NCBI RefSeq assembly: GCF_000524195.1
Contig: NW_020170444.1
Location: forward strand, 126,616 to 190,615
From: Echinococcus granulosus
Taxonomy: Eukaryota > Platyhelminthes > Cestoda > Cyclophyllidea > Taeniidae
Direction of reading: 5' to 3'
Length of the DNA: 64,000 bases
Made by a program: the position numbers and the translations under genes. The notes below the pieces were generated by a model. The model did not search any database. It worked only from the letters and a program-made list of their open reading frames with translations, and was not told the origin of the DNA. Positions 11,855 through 25,631 of the stretch are shown here, one piece after another (positions within the stretch are counted from its first letter, which is position 1; the number at the start of each line of letters is the position of its first letter).

Positions 11855-14800
11855 ATCCTTTGTCAAGCTGCGACATCATATAGCTGGATAGGAGGTGGGT
11901 AAGTGAATAAATCTACTATGTTATACTCACCTCCTCTTGCCCTTTCTCTTATCACTCATCACCATAGTTACTCAACGCCTAATTAGAACCAACAACTGAA
12001 TTTCTAAAACGAGCGTTTATTCTATTTTTTAGATAGATTAGGGAAAAATCACTACGTATCTTGCATTCCAGTATAGGCTATGCGAGCTATTCATTATCAA
12101 GGGATTGTCAGAATTCACATAACGAATTTGATTTTGTAACAGGATTGTTAATGTAGAAGAATAAGAAGGCTGTTTAAGGATTGTCCAAAACCGGAAGATG
12201 CATAAAGACAAATGAAACTAAATCCATGTAAGTATATGATCTAACTAATATTCACTTACTATAACTACTTAAATTTGCATAAGTAAATGGATGGAGATGT
12301 GGGCAGATAGGAGAAGACCAAGAGGCGAAATTCAGCCGTGCTTGGTAAAAGAATACCCAGATGTAAGAAGTACTTAGGTTTATAACCTTCAAAAAACGAT
12401 CTTTATTATTTAAACAGAATTGACAAATGCTAAAGTAATTGCTAGTGTCATGGGAAGTGGATCAACTGTGGCACCTCGGTAGGACTTCAGATTAATCTTC
12501 AGGTGGATTACTTGGATAAGATATTCACATATCGGTGGGAGCAATACATGATGTCACGCTGGAAATCATAAGATCCACAAATACTACTTATTGTCTTAAA
12601 AATGGTTCAGCATTTAATGCAGCATAATGTGGAAAGGTTAAATCCTTCATAATTCTCAGTTGATTAGTGCCACACAGCGACTCACTTATTTCTCCATCAT
12701 TGTTTGACACTCCAGACCTGTAATTCATTTGCTATACACAAACTGATCACCTAGTTAAGTGCATATTTAACTAGAACTGCATTTATTAGAGAGGGATACA
12801 TTTTATTAGACTAATCATAAAAAGACCGAATAGCCTTGGAAAGGATAAATTAATAAGGTTATGCAGGATATCAAGATAAATAGCCCCAAAAACTAGCCAA
12901 CCTGATGTCCATGAGTATGCTTCGTTGTCAAATGAACTCGTGTAGAGGTCGCAACATAGAGGAATGAGGAGAATTGTTACCCTCATTTTGAAAATGCAGG
13001 AATGGATTGCAGGGCTTTAAAATCCAAGAGATTTGGCATTTGTCTCACCTATTTATTACTACTGAATTATGCTCCTACACCCCCAGTAAGGGGACACGAT
13101 AATTGCTTAGTAATTTTACACTCAGTTGGATGGGTGGAAGTTACCTCAAATGGAGTATTAACATAGTCCTCCATAATGAAGTGTGATATTATGAATCTTA
13201 TCAAACATTACAATAGCTAATTTGCAGACAATTGCGATCGCGCTTATACGAATAACTACATTTTATTTTAAAAGCCCGCAGAATTAAAAAGGGGAAATGT
13301 ATTGGGTGAATAAGCTGCTTTGATAAGCTGTACTGAGGCCAATTACCCAAAATACGTAAATCTCCTCTATTAGCATTCTCCTTCCATTTGAGGTGAAATG
13401 ATTACCTATTTATGCCAATCATTTACACCTTGTGTGAGCCTACAAAGAACATTTGGGTCATCAGCTGTAAAGCCTTGTAAATCACTGCCTTATGATGGTG
13501 CGGAATGGTTAGGTGACCTCACAGACAACCTACTCAAATGACGTCTTTATCATTTTGCTTGATTTTTGTAAAATAATGGGTGGATAAAGGGTACGTGCTT
13601 GTAAAACTCTTCCCTGAAATATGATTCTATGCTTATCTTGGAAAGAGCTGCGTGAGGGACCCGAGCTGAGGCCAGGATGAAAGTGGTAAACCCATAAGTG
13701 TTGTATTGCAGGTGGTGAATACATTAATATGAAGATTTGCGCCAAATTGACAGCAAAGCTAGAGGCGGATGGTTCCAAGTTTCATATAGAAATGGCCCAC
13801 ACAACACTTGCAGCCAGCGGACTACCCATTTAAAAGAACATAAGACAGGATGTCATAAAAATGCTGCTTCCATCTGCAGATGGGGAATTTCTTGCACACG
13901 TACAACTCAGTTTTAATTCAACACAAAGGCATTCATATGGAGATTTAAAGAACAGAATCACACCGGAATATCATTTTATTTAAGGCAAGACGGCAAGGAA
14001 ACCTTTTAACAAAGGTAAGCTTGATTAATGGAATAAAATCATATTTACATTGTGAATGCGCAAGGTCGGTGGGTTATGAAGCACACCGTATACGAGTCCC
14101 TCAGGCAATGCTTGTGCCAACGATTGTTTTTCATTTTTGCAATGGTGTCATATTTTGAAACTTTTAGAATTTCACAATATGTAGACTGAATTATGAAGTG
14201 AGTAGCCTCCTCTACATATTTCCAAGTATCCTATCACGAAAAGGGGAAAGGAAAGGATCCAACTTCACAAACAGTAAAAACGTATATTTAAAAAGTGTAG
14301 TATTATGTGGAATGGAGTACGCTTTGATTACAAAGTTGCTGTAAATTTTGTAATGTTGTACACATCAATTGCTTTTTATATGTATGCCTTTGCTTTAAAA
14401 TTTCTGCAAATTCTGGTTCGAAAAGATTTTCAAAAAATGAATTGGCAAAAAAGTGAGCATGCTTCTTCGAAAGCCTCATTACTTTCTTAATTCTACCGCT
14501 TAATTTTGTAAGTATTGATATGCTAAAATAACAAATGTCATGTAGTTAGATGTCTTGACTGTGTTTGGGAAATGCCTCGAGTGGGTAAACTGCCGGACAA
14601 AAAGGCGATAAACTGCTACTACCTTCTTTAGGTGTTTATAATTTAGAGGTACCTTAGCTAAAGTTTTGTACCTTGGTTTTACATGCTAATCTCCTTCCTT
14701 TAATGAGATCACCAAATTTATTGTCTAAAATATTGGAAAGATGCTGAAAGCTTCCACATGTATGCTAGCTGACTTCCGAGTGTTGATAATTTAGCTGCTT

Positions 14801-15440
14801 AAATGTGGCTTGTATTTATGCACAAATGTTGCCTAAACTGAATTCAGAATTAACGTGCTAGCGCCAAAAAACAGGGCGCAGTTGAATAAATAGTGTCAGC
14901 CAATCTAGAAATCGACGTAGTTTGAATAACATGTGCTTCAAGGCCATGGTTTTTCTAACTGTCTTTCATAAAGTGCGCCATAGGTACCACCTCTATGAGT
15001 GCAAATGATTTGAGTAACGACTTGATTGACCATTCTCTCTACGTGCTCTTTGCCACCTACTTATAAGTTCTGGAACCAAATTAAGTAGCACGTATACCTC
15101 GTAATTCACAAATGCATCAAAATAAGCGTCAAAACACTTCCACTCACTGGATTTATTGATACCACATTTCGTTTGATTGAACAGGCTTATCTCCATTTTG
15201 AAGAATGCAGTCTAAGTGTTCCCCGTCTACAGTGCTGGAATAGACATTATCCAGTTTTAAATTCATTTTCGATTAATCTGTGGGACTCGCAATGTTTTGT
15301 CTACACTAGAACCATGTAGCAAATATGACACATTTATGGATGCCTATCTTTCACGTAGGAGACCGTTACAATGCTCACATGTGAGGAGACCGCGTTTCTA
15401 ACACAAACTGCCCTGACTGCAGCCCTAAAAAGGCGAGTCA
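11855..15440. other. Intergenic stretch without recognisable genes
   Basis: AT-rich sequence with only short open frames of random character. I saw no splice-bounded exons, RNA genes or clear repeats. It separates the possible exons at 11 kb from the annexin promoter. Confidence 0.4.
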
Positions 15441-15446
15441 CTAATT

Positions 15447-15568
15447 AACCAATCAGTGGCGTCTAATACGTCATTGGTCCAAATCCACGACCAATGGTTG
15501 CGCCCGCCGTATCGAGCGCTTTTATACGCGGGTATAGCGGCCACTTTCACCGCTCCGTGTGCGATTAT
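15447..15568 (+). promoter_or_regulatory. Annexin promoter with CCAAT boxes and TATA box
   Basis: This short segment is richer in G, C and CpG than its surroundings. It holds an ACCAAT at 15448-15453, an inverted copy (ATTGGT) at 15473-15478, another ACCAAT at 15490-15495 and a TATA-like TTTTATA at 15520-15526. A start site about 25-30 bases downstream of the TATA box would fall near 15548-15555. That leaves a first exon of only some 15-20 bases before the donor gtaagt at 15569. CCAAT boxes upstream of TATA are the arrangement bound by NF-Y and TBP in animals; their use here is inferred. Confidence 0.6.
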
Positions 15569-18500
15569 GTAAGTTGACGCTTGACCTTTTCATTATTCCC
15601 AAGCAAAAAGACTATATTCATGCCATAGTATAAGTCCTAAGTGGTAAAGATCTAAATAATGAATGTAATCAGAGCGAAATGCAACCATTAAACTGCATCA
15701 TGCGATGATTTTTAACCGATGAACGGAAGCAAAATTTAAGCCCTTGGCATTTGCCACTTGTGCTTGAAGCTCATGTCAACAAATGCTTAAACTACGTATT
15801 ACCCATTCTGGAAAACAGTTAGCCTTCTTCATTTACAAGTGAATTTAATCTTCCAAATGTTTATCGTCATCTCCTGAATAACAGTACAGAGGGCGTAGGG
15901 ATCGAATTCGTGTTTTATTTTGATCTGAATAGCTTGTTTACAACTAGGCTCTACTGCCGCTCCTTGATTCATCTATATACTCCTGATGGGGAGAAATACA
16001 AACCGACCATTACTCCAACACCGGGATTCTCACCGACCGCTGATGCTGAGCATCTGAAGCGTGCAATGCGAGGGATCGGTACCTGCCTTTTAAGTGTCTT
16101 TTTTTTGTACTAAAGATTTCGGCAAGGAAATGTTTGTAGTTGTTTTTCTGCCTAATAGTGAATCCAGGAATAGTTTCAAGCTAAACAAAATAATCGAATT
16201 GGGATGAAAAAGTGGATTTTGTTACACAATAATCCTAACTCGCGATCTTCACAACGTTTAATCACCTTTACTCTTTTTGCTCTTTTAAGCTTCCTTAACT
16301 AGATGGTTATCACCAAAATTTTGCGGCAAACCCACCATTTTAATAGCTTGAATTCGCCTAAAAATAAAGTTCATTCAAGACCGTGGCTACATTTACTTAC
16401 TTCTTGGATAACAAGGTATCCATTGGACACTCAACAAAATGTTAAAATGGTACAATCCTTAATACTTTTGAGGAGGGTAAAGGAATTTTTATTAAAGAAC
16501 TGAGCTAACGTGAACTATAATGGTATTGTATAAAGTACTGAATCAACATGGTGGAATTTGCTTTTAGCGTAATGGCCATACTTTGGGAATTTTAGGGCAG
16601 CTTTCTGCGGAACTCTTTGATGTGTTAGCAATTACGTGAATAATGCATGATGGTGTTTTTAAGCAGTCGACTCGCCTTTTGTTTTTGGTATCTTATGGGT
16701 CTTTGTCATTAAACGCAAAAACCACTTGGTGCTTACGATCCACTATTACATTGAACAAAGAGTATTTCACTCGAAATTTGTTTTTGTAACACTGAGGTTC
16801 ACTTCTGCATAATTGTTTAAACATTTTCTGTAAAAAGGGCACTCACTTGTAGTTCCACCAGAGGATCGTCACTATGCATTTCTGTTACCGTAACTCTTAG
16901 GTCTTGGAACAGACTGCTCCTTTTTTTCACTTATTAAAGATGCTTCATGAGAAAGCAACTTTAACCATTCTTGCGATTTTTAGTGCCTAAAAGTAGTTAA
17001 TAGACTTATCTACAAAGGCTTTAGCTGGGCAGTTTAAATTTGTCCTTAATACTTGATAAGTTTTTCAAAAGAACGCTCCACATGCATCCGTGAGAGTTTA
17101 AATCCAACCAATAGTAGAAAAAGTAGACCTCTAATTTATCAGTGAAGAAGAACCACCCCGGAACAATTAGCGCTATAGACAATGTAAGTTTGAGTCAGAA
17201 TGCCATTTTTAAAAACTGGCCTTGTTCATTAAATGATAAACTTTAGATGACATCTCGAGCCGTCTTAGCTGCTTAGGAAATGGTACAGTTTACCTCTTTA
17301 AAGGTAAGTAGAAATTCCGTTCCAAGTGAGGCAGGTAGTAATCAACTAAACTGTGTAACTAAAATGTCTACTTATCAAAATTTGAGCAAAAGCAGAACTT
17401 TTGAAGTTTTTTTTCCAACTGTAAAACTATGCTGAGAAGAAGAAAGTAGGAAAATAATGGCAAAAAGTTGCTGTATATTTGTTCAACATTTTAGGCACAA
17501 ATGAAGCTGAAATTATCGAGATTCTTGGAGGTCGAACTTCAGCTGAAAGAATGGCCATTCGCGAAGCTTATACATCGATTTCGAGCAAAGTATGTTAAGA
17601 GGTCATTGTGATCTCTGACCTCTGCACTGTGCTAAAACGAGACATTCTATGCCCATGCCTAAATTGGTCAAAGGAAAGGCAAATTTGGTCCTAAGTATTC
17701 TTACGCTCCTGCCTTTTTCTATTAGGTCCACCCTGATGTAGATGTCCATTCGTAGTCAACTACGGTATAAGTAAAATGTATTACAATTTTCAGACATCGT
17801 GCCTAAACTAATTAGGACTAACCACTTTGTCCTTCCATTGTTAGATAAAATTTACCTGCATCTTAGTTCAGTTGTTAACAAAAAAACTACTAATTTGTAT
17901 ACATCTGTGGAAACCTCAATAAAAGAATCAGTAATAGATAATGTTAGGGAAAATTATTTGACATCCCAGGAACTTAAAAGAGAAGGTGCTTTTAAATAAG
18001 GGGCGATCCTTTAGGACTCTTTCTGACATAGTTGGTCTTAAAGCGTGGTAATGGTCTTTTCCATGTAAGGCAGGCTATGGAATTCCACTACGGTAAAGTG
18101 AATGCACTGCTTTACGTGCAATTACGTAGGGTAATAGCAATTTAAGACAAACAATTTGCTGATTGTTATGTTGTGGTAATTAGGCGGTCACAATTAGAAC
18201 TGTTAATTAATGTCAGCAAAGAATTACAAAAAAAAATTGGCTTATTCTCCCTGAAAGCATATTTACAGGTCTTTATTATTAGTTTCATTTATCGTCGCTT
18301 TTCATATCCATTCTGATAATTTTTTAATAGACCGTAATCTTTATTTTACAAAATATTGTGGCTAAAGTTATCTTCGCCACTTCACTCTTAATCTCCCTTT
18401 ATAAAACGTACGTATGGCCTTTTCTTGGTTTATATGACCTCTTCCTTAGGAGCAGATCCTTAAAAAATAAATTTTTTCTATCTTGGCCACAAATTTAATT

Positions 18501-21500
18501 CACCAGGTTTATGAATACGAACATTTGCACCGTGAAACACCGGGGTCTGAAAATACGCAAATGATAAATAAAACATCATTAACTGTGGCTTTTAACCTAT
18601 GCGGTGAAAGTCAGGTTTCCTTGTTTCTAAAGCCAATTCTTCACTATGGGTCCAAATGCCACAATACTTGAACTATTTATCTATATACGTATCCTAAGTC
18701 ATGCATGATTTTGCGGTCTATTACAAAGCAGACCTTTAACTTTTCGTTAAGTCGATTACAAAGTTATTTGGTAAACATGGAACCCTAACCATTTTGCAGA
18801 GAGCATGACTGTTATCAAGAAGTGTAGCCTTAAGTTCAGCCAACCTAGATCACGACCGTTTTTGTTTCATTTCAGACTCTGCATGATGCTCTAAAGAGTG
18901 AACTGAGTGGCCACTTTCGAGAGCTTGTCTTGTTGTTAATCCAATCACCGTGGCAGGTGATGGCAGAGGCTCTTTACAAGGCAATGAAGGGGGCTGGCAC
19001 TAAGGAACGCGTGCTTAATGAAATCATTGCCGGTTGCTCAAAGGAGGACATCCCCCATTTGAAAGAGGCCTTTGAGGAAGGTTTGTGGCTAGTAAACAAT
19101 CTTTTGGTGTGCTTTTTCATTTTATTTGTGAAATTTTGGGTTTTATATTGATTTATTTAGGCTGTCCAAGGTTTTAAGAACACCCTCTTACTTCATTTCC
19201 ATTGTACCGCGGAAAAGTTACTTAGCATTGCTTTCTTAACGAGTGCTAGCCTATGCTCCAATGAAACAGCAAAATAATTTTCGCATAAATTAATGAGTTG
19301 AATTTAACCATAGAATTTCATAATATATTAACAATTCACACGGATTCCACATTTGTAAACTAACCATTGCTTTAAATATGAGTGTTGGCTGATTTTTTTA
19401 TAAGCCAGAGCTATTGCGAGAACAAAGGGAGTTCAAATAAGCTATTTGAACACCTTTCAAAACGCTCAATGCATTGCTTCTCTACCCATTGTTGGAGGAA
19501 GAGCGAATTAAGGCAGCGGCGGTCTTGTTTAGTGACCAGAATTGCGAATCTGTCTTGTCTACATTTCCATATAAGTTGTCTGTCCATAGCCCATTAAAAA
19601 AATGGGCCTGGCATACTAGCCTGTGATTATAGAGAGATCCTTTTCTGCCATATTGGTTTCAATTACAAAGGAGTTTAACATGAATACCTTTATTTACGAT
19701 TTATAGATAGACTACTAATTAATGGGTAATAAGTACCACAGTAAATGAACCGGCGATTACTTTGCCAGAACCATGCGTTTCTGCAAGATCTAGCAAAACA
19801 TATGAGACATTATGCCTTTTTTAAGTTGAAACCTAATTTGCATTGTTGTGCACCATTCAAAGGATTGGCTATTCAAGTTCATTTGATAACCACAAAGCCT
19901 GTCATATATGTTTTTAGTTAGTCACAATGTTTTGTTTAAAGTCCATTCCTTTAGTAGACTTACAAGCGCAAGCTTGTTCATGTGACACACTGGTTGTGTT
20001 CAACCAATGCTCATTACCCGATTTTTTCACTGTGTAAACTTTGGCTCTTCACTAAGTCGACTCACTAGTGTCTTCGTCTAACTAATGAAATTTACCTTTT
20101 TTTAGTGAGCGGAGGAGAAAACCTTGAGGATGCGATCAAGGGCGACACAAGCGGCGACTACTGCGCAGCGCTTTTGTTAGCACTCTCAGGCCAGTGTGAT
20201 GAACCTCAGGCGATGCAACTCAAATGTTTAACACCCTGCACACTCAATCAGGTCGTGAACCCCGGTCTTGCCGAAAGTGATGCGAAGGAGCTGTACGCTT
20301 GTGGTGAAGGGTAAGTAGTAAAAAAAGACTTTTATTGTAAGCATACAGAAGGACTGGGTCACTGTTAGCATTGATATGGTGAATGGATTGCCAAACTGAC
20401 TTTACGGGGCATGTAAGGGTCCGCGAAGTAAAATATATAGTTGTAACAAATTCCCTTATGTTAAACAGCTCTCTTCCTGTTCTTGAATGTTATCATTGAC
20501 ACCACAAGAAATATATAGTGGTATACATTTAGCCTCGAGAAAGAAACGAAGATAACACGATGATTAAAACGCCTCAGTCTTTCGTGTTATTGTAGACACT
20601 GCACTAAAAAGTAGTTTGTTTAGTATGCAGTGTTAGGAGTTTGACTATAGTCGACAAAACTTTATAGGAACAATTACAAAAATCAAATTCATGCCATTGT
20701 TCACTGTGTTCTCACCAGTAAAGTAAGTAGCGTCGGGAAAAGTTCGTGCCACTTCTAGTACAACTTGCTGCAATGGCTGGTTACAACATGTAGGGACCTG
20801 GTGAACGGGTGTGACTGTTTCCATGCCTGTTAGAGCATAGATATGGGTCAGCTTATCAGTACCCCTCGGTTTGCTTTGTACTATTTTCTGCTTATTTCAA
20901 ACTTCAAATGTTATTTAAGCCAGCCTCTTTGGCTAATTTAAGCATTAGTCAAAGTCTCTCGTAAGCTTAGTACAGGACTTGATAAAGTTGTGCTATATGG
21001 TTTAAACAATTTGTTGGGTTCTGGTGTCGAGAACAAGACCCAGTCGTGTTTACCTCGAGTGATGTAACAATTGGTTTCCGTGTGAAACAACTGAAAGCTA
21101 AGTAAATCGGTCCTACTTACAACTATCAAGAAATGAAACGAAGATTAAAAGACCAACAGTTTCTTGCTCTTTGCATCTTTTAATCAAATCATGAATTCCT
21201 GTCGTGACTTGTGACAAGAAATGGCTTCTATATTGCAGCGTTCTTTAAGCTCACAAACGTAGCACTAGTCATCGCCAAACGATTTACTCAGTAATCATGT
21301 CACATTTCGAAAACCCTCACCTACAAGACTACGCCTCCTTTGCGTATGCGTGAGAAGGACATCAGCTGCAATTGTTCATGGGGAGTTCTTCACTTCTAGA
21401 AGGTAAAACAATAATTATGACAAAGAATTGGCTGATCAATTCAGCTCAATGATGTACAAAATTTCTTGAGAAATAGCCTGAATGAGTGATACACTGATAA

Positions 21501-24500
21501 CTCAATGCCTTACGCCTCGTCTAGTAGTAGTACCTTATCCTAATGGTAATCCTTGTCTCCGTTTGAAGTGATGATTAATGCTTGCGATGTCCAGAGACTT
21601 AAATATAAAAATTAGCAATACACAAAGACTTCAAATATCAAGGCTATGAAGTAGGAGGCTTCCATGTCAGCCTATATACGAGACAGGAAACTAGATAATA
21701 CAGAAGTACATATATCCTGACGAGACGGTTCCAGATTTTAGTGTTGGCATTCATTGTTTCATGACGTCTGTTAAAAAGTTAAACCGACAAATCTATTTGT
21801 AGAGCTGATCTGATCACATAGCACATCTGTGTTTTTATTTTTAATATATTCGCCAAGCGGTCACCTCCTAACCATCTTCCTGAGTTAACATTACCCATGC
21901 TTGAACACTGCACGAGGTGTGTATTTCAGCACCAAGATGAATCTGGTCTTTTAGCTAAGTTTTTGTTCCGTTAGTGATCATGATTTGACGACGCAAGGCA
22001 ACTCAGTAAATCCACTTGGAAATTAGCTCCTTTTAAAATACTACTCCAACGTGCTCTTTCGTATTATCATCACATTAATTGACTAGTCGTTTGTACTAGG
22101 GCTATTAAGAAGTGACTTAAAAGCGTGCTCTTTCCAAGTCCAGTGACCTAGTGCTTGCAGTCTGTGCTCTGCTGTAAATTACAATAGAATAATGAGTAGT
22201 GGTTAAATGCCACTGTCTTCCTTTCTTAAAGGCGACCAGGCACGGCGGAGAGTCGTTTCATGCGTCCCATCATTAACCGATCATTCCTTCAAATGCGCCT
22301 AACGGACGAGGCCTACACTCGGGTAAATTCAAGGTCCTTTTATTTTTCCCTGTACAGTTCTTAATCCATATTTTCGGGGTAGCACGGAAGACCTTACCAA
22401 CCACATTGTCGTCGCATGTGCCCTGTCGGGTTTAATTGGCAAGTCAAAAAATTTTCACTTGAGTGCGCTCGCATGATTAATTAACAAAAGACGCCAAAGA
22501 ATGATGTTAAAGAGAAGCAGAATTTTTTTTACTGTTTCAAACATAAACCACAATAAGGAGCGATAAAAGGGGGAGCAAATTTTATTTACCGGTTGAGCCT
22601 TTTCATCTACCAGGTCATCTACCTTCACGCATTTGATTTGAACTGAATCAGCGCGGAGTGCCATTGTCATACGTTTTTGTATAGGGAAGAGGTGTGCCAC
22701 AAAGGTAACTTAATCCCTGCCTGTATGTCAGCAGGTGATGCGGTAAATGCAAAGTTCTCTGATAATCGACCATAGTCACCCGCAATAACCGAGGATTTCT
22801 GAGGCTTTTCCACAAAACGGTGCCTTAAATTCGAGTTATAACCATTTTCAAGTTGAATGCATTTTATATGGCGGCTCTAGGTCTCGACAAATAGAGAGAG
22901 ACGGGTTTTGAAATCGCTTCCTTATTTGATTCGAAAAAAAGATCCAAAGCCTTCAGAGAATTGAATTTTAAACTCATTCCGTCGATTCTGTAAAGCGCTA
23001 TTATCACCCAGTTTAATACACGGAATAATTTACAAACTTCTACATTGTTTAGAAGTTCAATTTTTTATAATATCCGAGAACAAAGGACGAGACTCTCTTG
23101 TAACTAGGTTACTACTGTGTCCTTTTATTAAGCAGAAAGGGTAAATTTCTTTGAAAACTTGTCAAACGTGATGCAATAAAGCCAATTATCGTAGTGTGCA
23201 TCTAAGGGAGCGAGAGAGGCTTGTCATCGTAAAGGAGATGATTAATCTAATCTAAATGTTTTTCTCAATGATACATTACTCAAAAAGAGGAATACGTTAG
23301 AACACTCGCTTTTATGGCCTTGTGGGAAAGTTGACTCCTACGCTCGTGGTGTTTTGTTGTTCTATTATGCCACCAACAAGTGTATCCCTACCGATCTACC
23401 CGATTGAGATGCTGCTTAGTGAAAAAAAGAAATTGAATTATTCCTGGACTGAGGACATGCTACATCCATTTTGCTTTCTGGAAACCGAGCTCCGTTTGCA
23501 ACACAGTTTTGTTTAGACAATGACCACAAACTAAAATTGGTCGCATGTCACACATTTGTGCCACCAGAATCACGTAAGGAAATTGAATCACCACAAGTAT
23601 GTAAAACAGATAGTGGACGTGTTAGTCACCTTGTGCAAGGTAGTTTTGTGATTATGGGAGGCGGATGTCTGGTTCACTTACTCTTCGTGGATGGAATGGA
23701 ATTATTTTTGCAAGTATTGGACTCATCACTCCAGCAGACTTTCACTAGTTCGGCGAACTCAATCTTTGCATGTAAATGCAGCTTGAAATTTATTCGACTT
23801 TGGTCAGTCATTCCATTGCCAAGGCGTATTCATTATAAATCATCAAATTTAACAATTATGAGCGTTGAATTGCCTCATTTTAATGCTACAACCACAGAAG
23901 GGCACCCATGTAATCATTTTAGCTGCTGTGCTCCTCTATGTCGTAGCCTTGTACCAACACGACTAGTCGAATATTGTCAAGCAAATTCTACTGAATTGGC
24001 TGTGGCTTGCCTTCCAGGTTGTAAATATGAAATCAGTCTCAACACAAGGTCAACACTTATTCATTTGTTTTTCAAAATCAAAAATTGCCCTAGAATAAGT
24101 AAATTCGTTTGGCTGCTGAGCCGTTTGTCTTGCAATCACTAATCGCATTCTAACCAACCATTCAATTCATTTATTGAGGGTTTACTTGTCCGCGTTGAGA
24201 TAGCATCCCTGTGGAACTCACGCATATTCTGGATAAAAAGGTTGGATGATTTTAAATTGAAACCCATCTTTGGCCAAGCAGCTAAAATGTTTGGCAGAAA
24301 TACTTGGAGGAAACCGATGAAAACCATGATTATTTAACTCAGTACGTTAGAAAATTAGACGGCAAGCATTCTACACCTACTAGAACCTGATTTAACGTTT
24401 CAGTTCTACTTTAATTGTAGGCATACGGTCACCCATTGATTGATGCAATAAAAAAGGAGACTTCGGGAGACTTTGAACACTTTCTCGTGACTAGAGGTAT

Positions 24501-25460
24501 GATTGACCACTCTGTGTGTCCGCCTTATTACTGAGTAAAGTGATTTAATTCTCCTATTCTTTTTTTTTTTGCAAAAATTCAGTTCGATACGCCATTGATC
24601 GTGCTGCTCTCTTTGCCGAACTTCTTCATTTTGCCATCAGTGGACCGGGTACAAGGGATTCCACCTTGCAACGCATTTTAGCCCTAAGGGCTGACGTAAG
24701 TCGGGTGTCGGATCCATTTTGTACTTTATTCAAATTTAACTCTGTTAAAAGTTGTGGTAAATGAATAAATGGCCTTCATTCCACGGAGACCTAACTGCAG
24801 AGGCATCAAGGATGAATGAATTTAAAGTAATTTCTTCCAGTGAATGAAGATGCTAGTGTGATTGCTATAATTTGCAACTACTTCCTCATTCGCCTTTTAA
24901 TGGAATTTCCCTGCTCACATTTGAAAAAATACATACGATTCATCTCAGTTCTTATCCTAGTATGATGACTCCTTAAACGAAGAAAAGTCTAGCAAACAAA
25001 GCTTATTTCAGCTGCTATTGTTAGCTTATGTCTGCGGCTAAAGCGAAGCAATTTACGAAGTGACCGTCTTTCCTCCTTGCATGTTTTTATTCCATCGGCA
25101 TGAATTTGTCTGTCACGCCAAAGTGAAATTACTTTCATCGAGACACTGTTGAAACATCACTCGTGGCACCTGATCAACGAGATTGCATTAACTGATGCAA
25201 TACCCTCCATAATTTCTCTTTAGGTAATTAAAAAAAATAGCAGCACTGTTATAATGAGATAAAACAACGTATTAGGGTATAGCTACTTCCCTCTGGGTGT
25301 TGACTACCCTCTACTTTGTTCACTTGTATGTCAGACCGATTTGGGAACCATCAAGGAGAAGTACGAGGAGCTCTATGGTGAAACCTTAGAAGCGGCGATC
25401 AAGGGTGATACTTCTGGAGACTATAGGGCTCTTTGCTTAAAACTCCTCGGCTGCACATAA
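15567..25460 (+). CDS. Annexin, nine exons, cestode type
   Basis: Calcium-dependent phospholipid-binding protein acting at the cytosolic face of membranes, and often secreted or in the tegument of flatworms. Exons: to 15568, 15948-16078, 17495-17589, 18876-19080, 20106-20310, 22232-22322, 24421-24496, 24583-24695, 25335-25460. All joins agree in phase and give about 347 residues, the usual annexin size. Four annexin repeats are visible. Type II calcium sites begin with RGIGT, KGAGT, GRPGT and GPGT, each followed about 38 residues later by an acidic residue in a D/E-T-SG-D/H motif (KGDTSGDY in repeats II and IV, KKETSGDF in III). The N-terminal tail is short (MLYCRS to ADAEHL). No ATG lies in frame in exon 2. 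The start codon is completed only if exon 1 ends in AT and exon 2 gives G. Which vertebrate annexin it parallels is not assignable. Confidence 0.94.
23322..24142 (+). pseudogene. Long open frame inside an annexin intron
   Basis: A 223-codon open frame (23471-24142) sits wholly inside annexin intron 6 on the same strand. It overlaps a second open frame (23322-23516) whose continuation would need a frameshift, so together they look like one broken coding sequence of about 270 codons. The tail is rich in cysteine (for example HPCNHFSCCAPLC) and has several N-x-S/T sites, suggesting an extracellular origin. The upstream frame contains KKKLNYSWTED, which faintly recalls the YWTD repeat of LDL-receptor relatives. 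I do not recognise it. It could be a retrocopied fragment or transposon debris, and function is doubtful. Confidence 0.4.
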
Positions 25461-25625
25461 CTGGGGTCTTGGCAAATTGGTCTCTATATTTTGGTTAAAG
25501 CTCTCCCCCTTCATAATCTTTTGGTTTTCATTCCAGCTTTTCTGTAATGCAACTTCTTCAACTATCCTTGCTTTCTGTTCTTGGTCAGTTTGTGAAAGGT
25601 TAAGCTCGATGTTGTAATTCCTTTC

Positions 25626-25631
25626 AATAAA
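25626..25631 (+). terminator. Annexin polyadenylation signal
   Basis: Canonical AATAAA 166 bases after the annexin stop codon, followed by GT-rich sequence (ttgtgtac) as expected of a cleavage and polyadenylation site. Confidence 0.75.
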
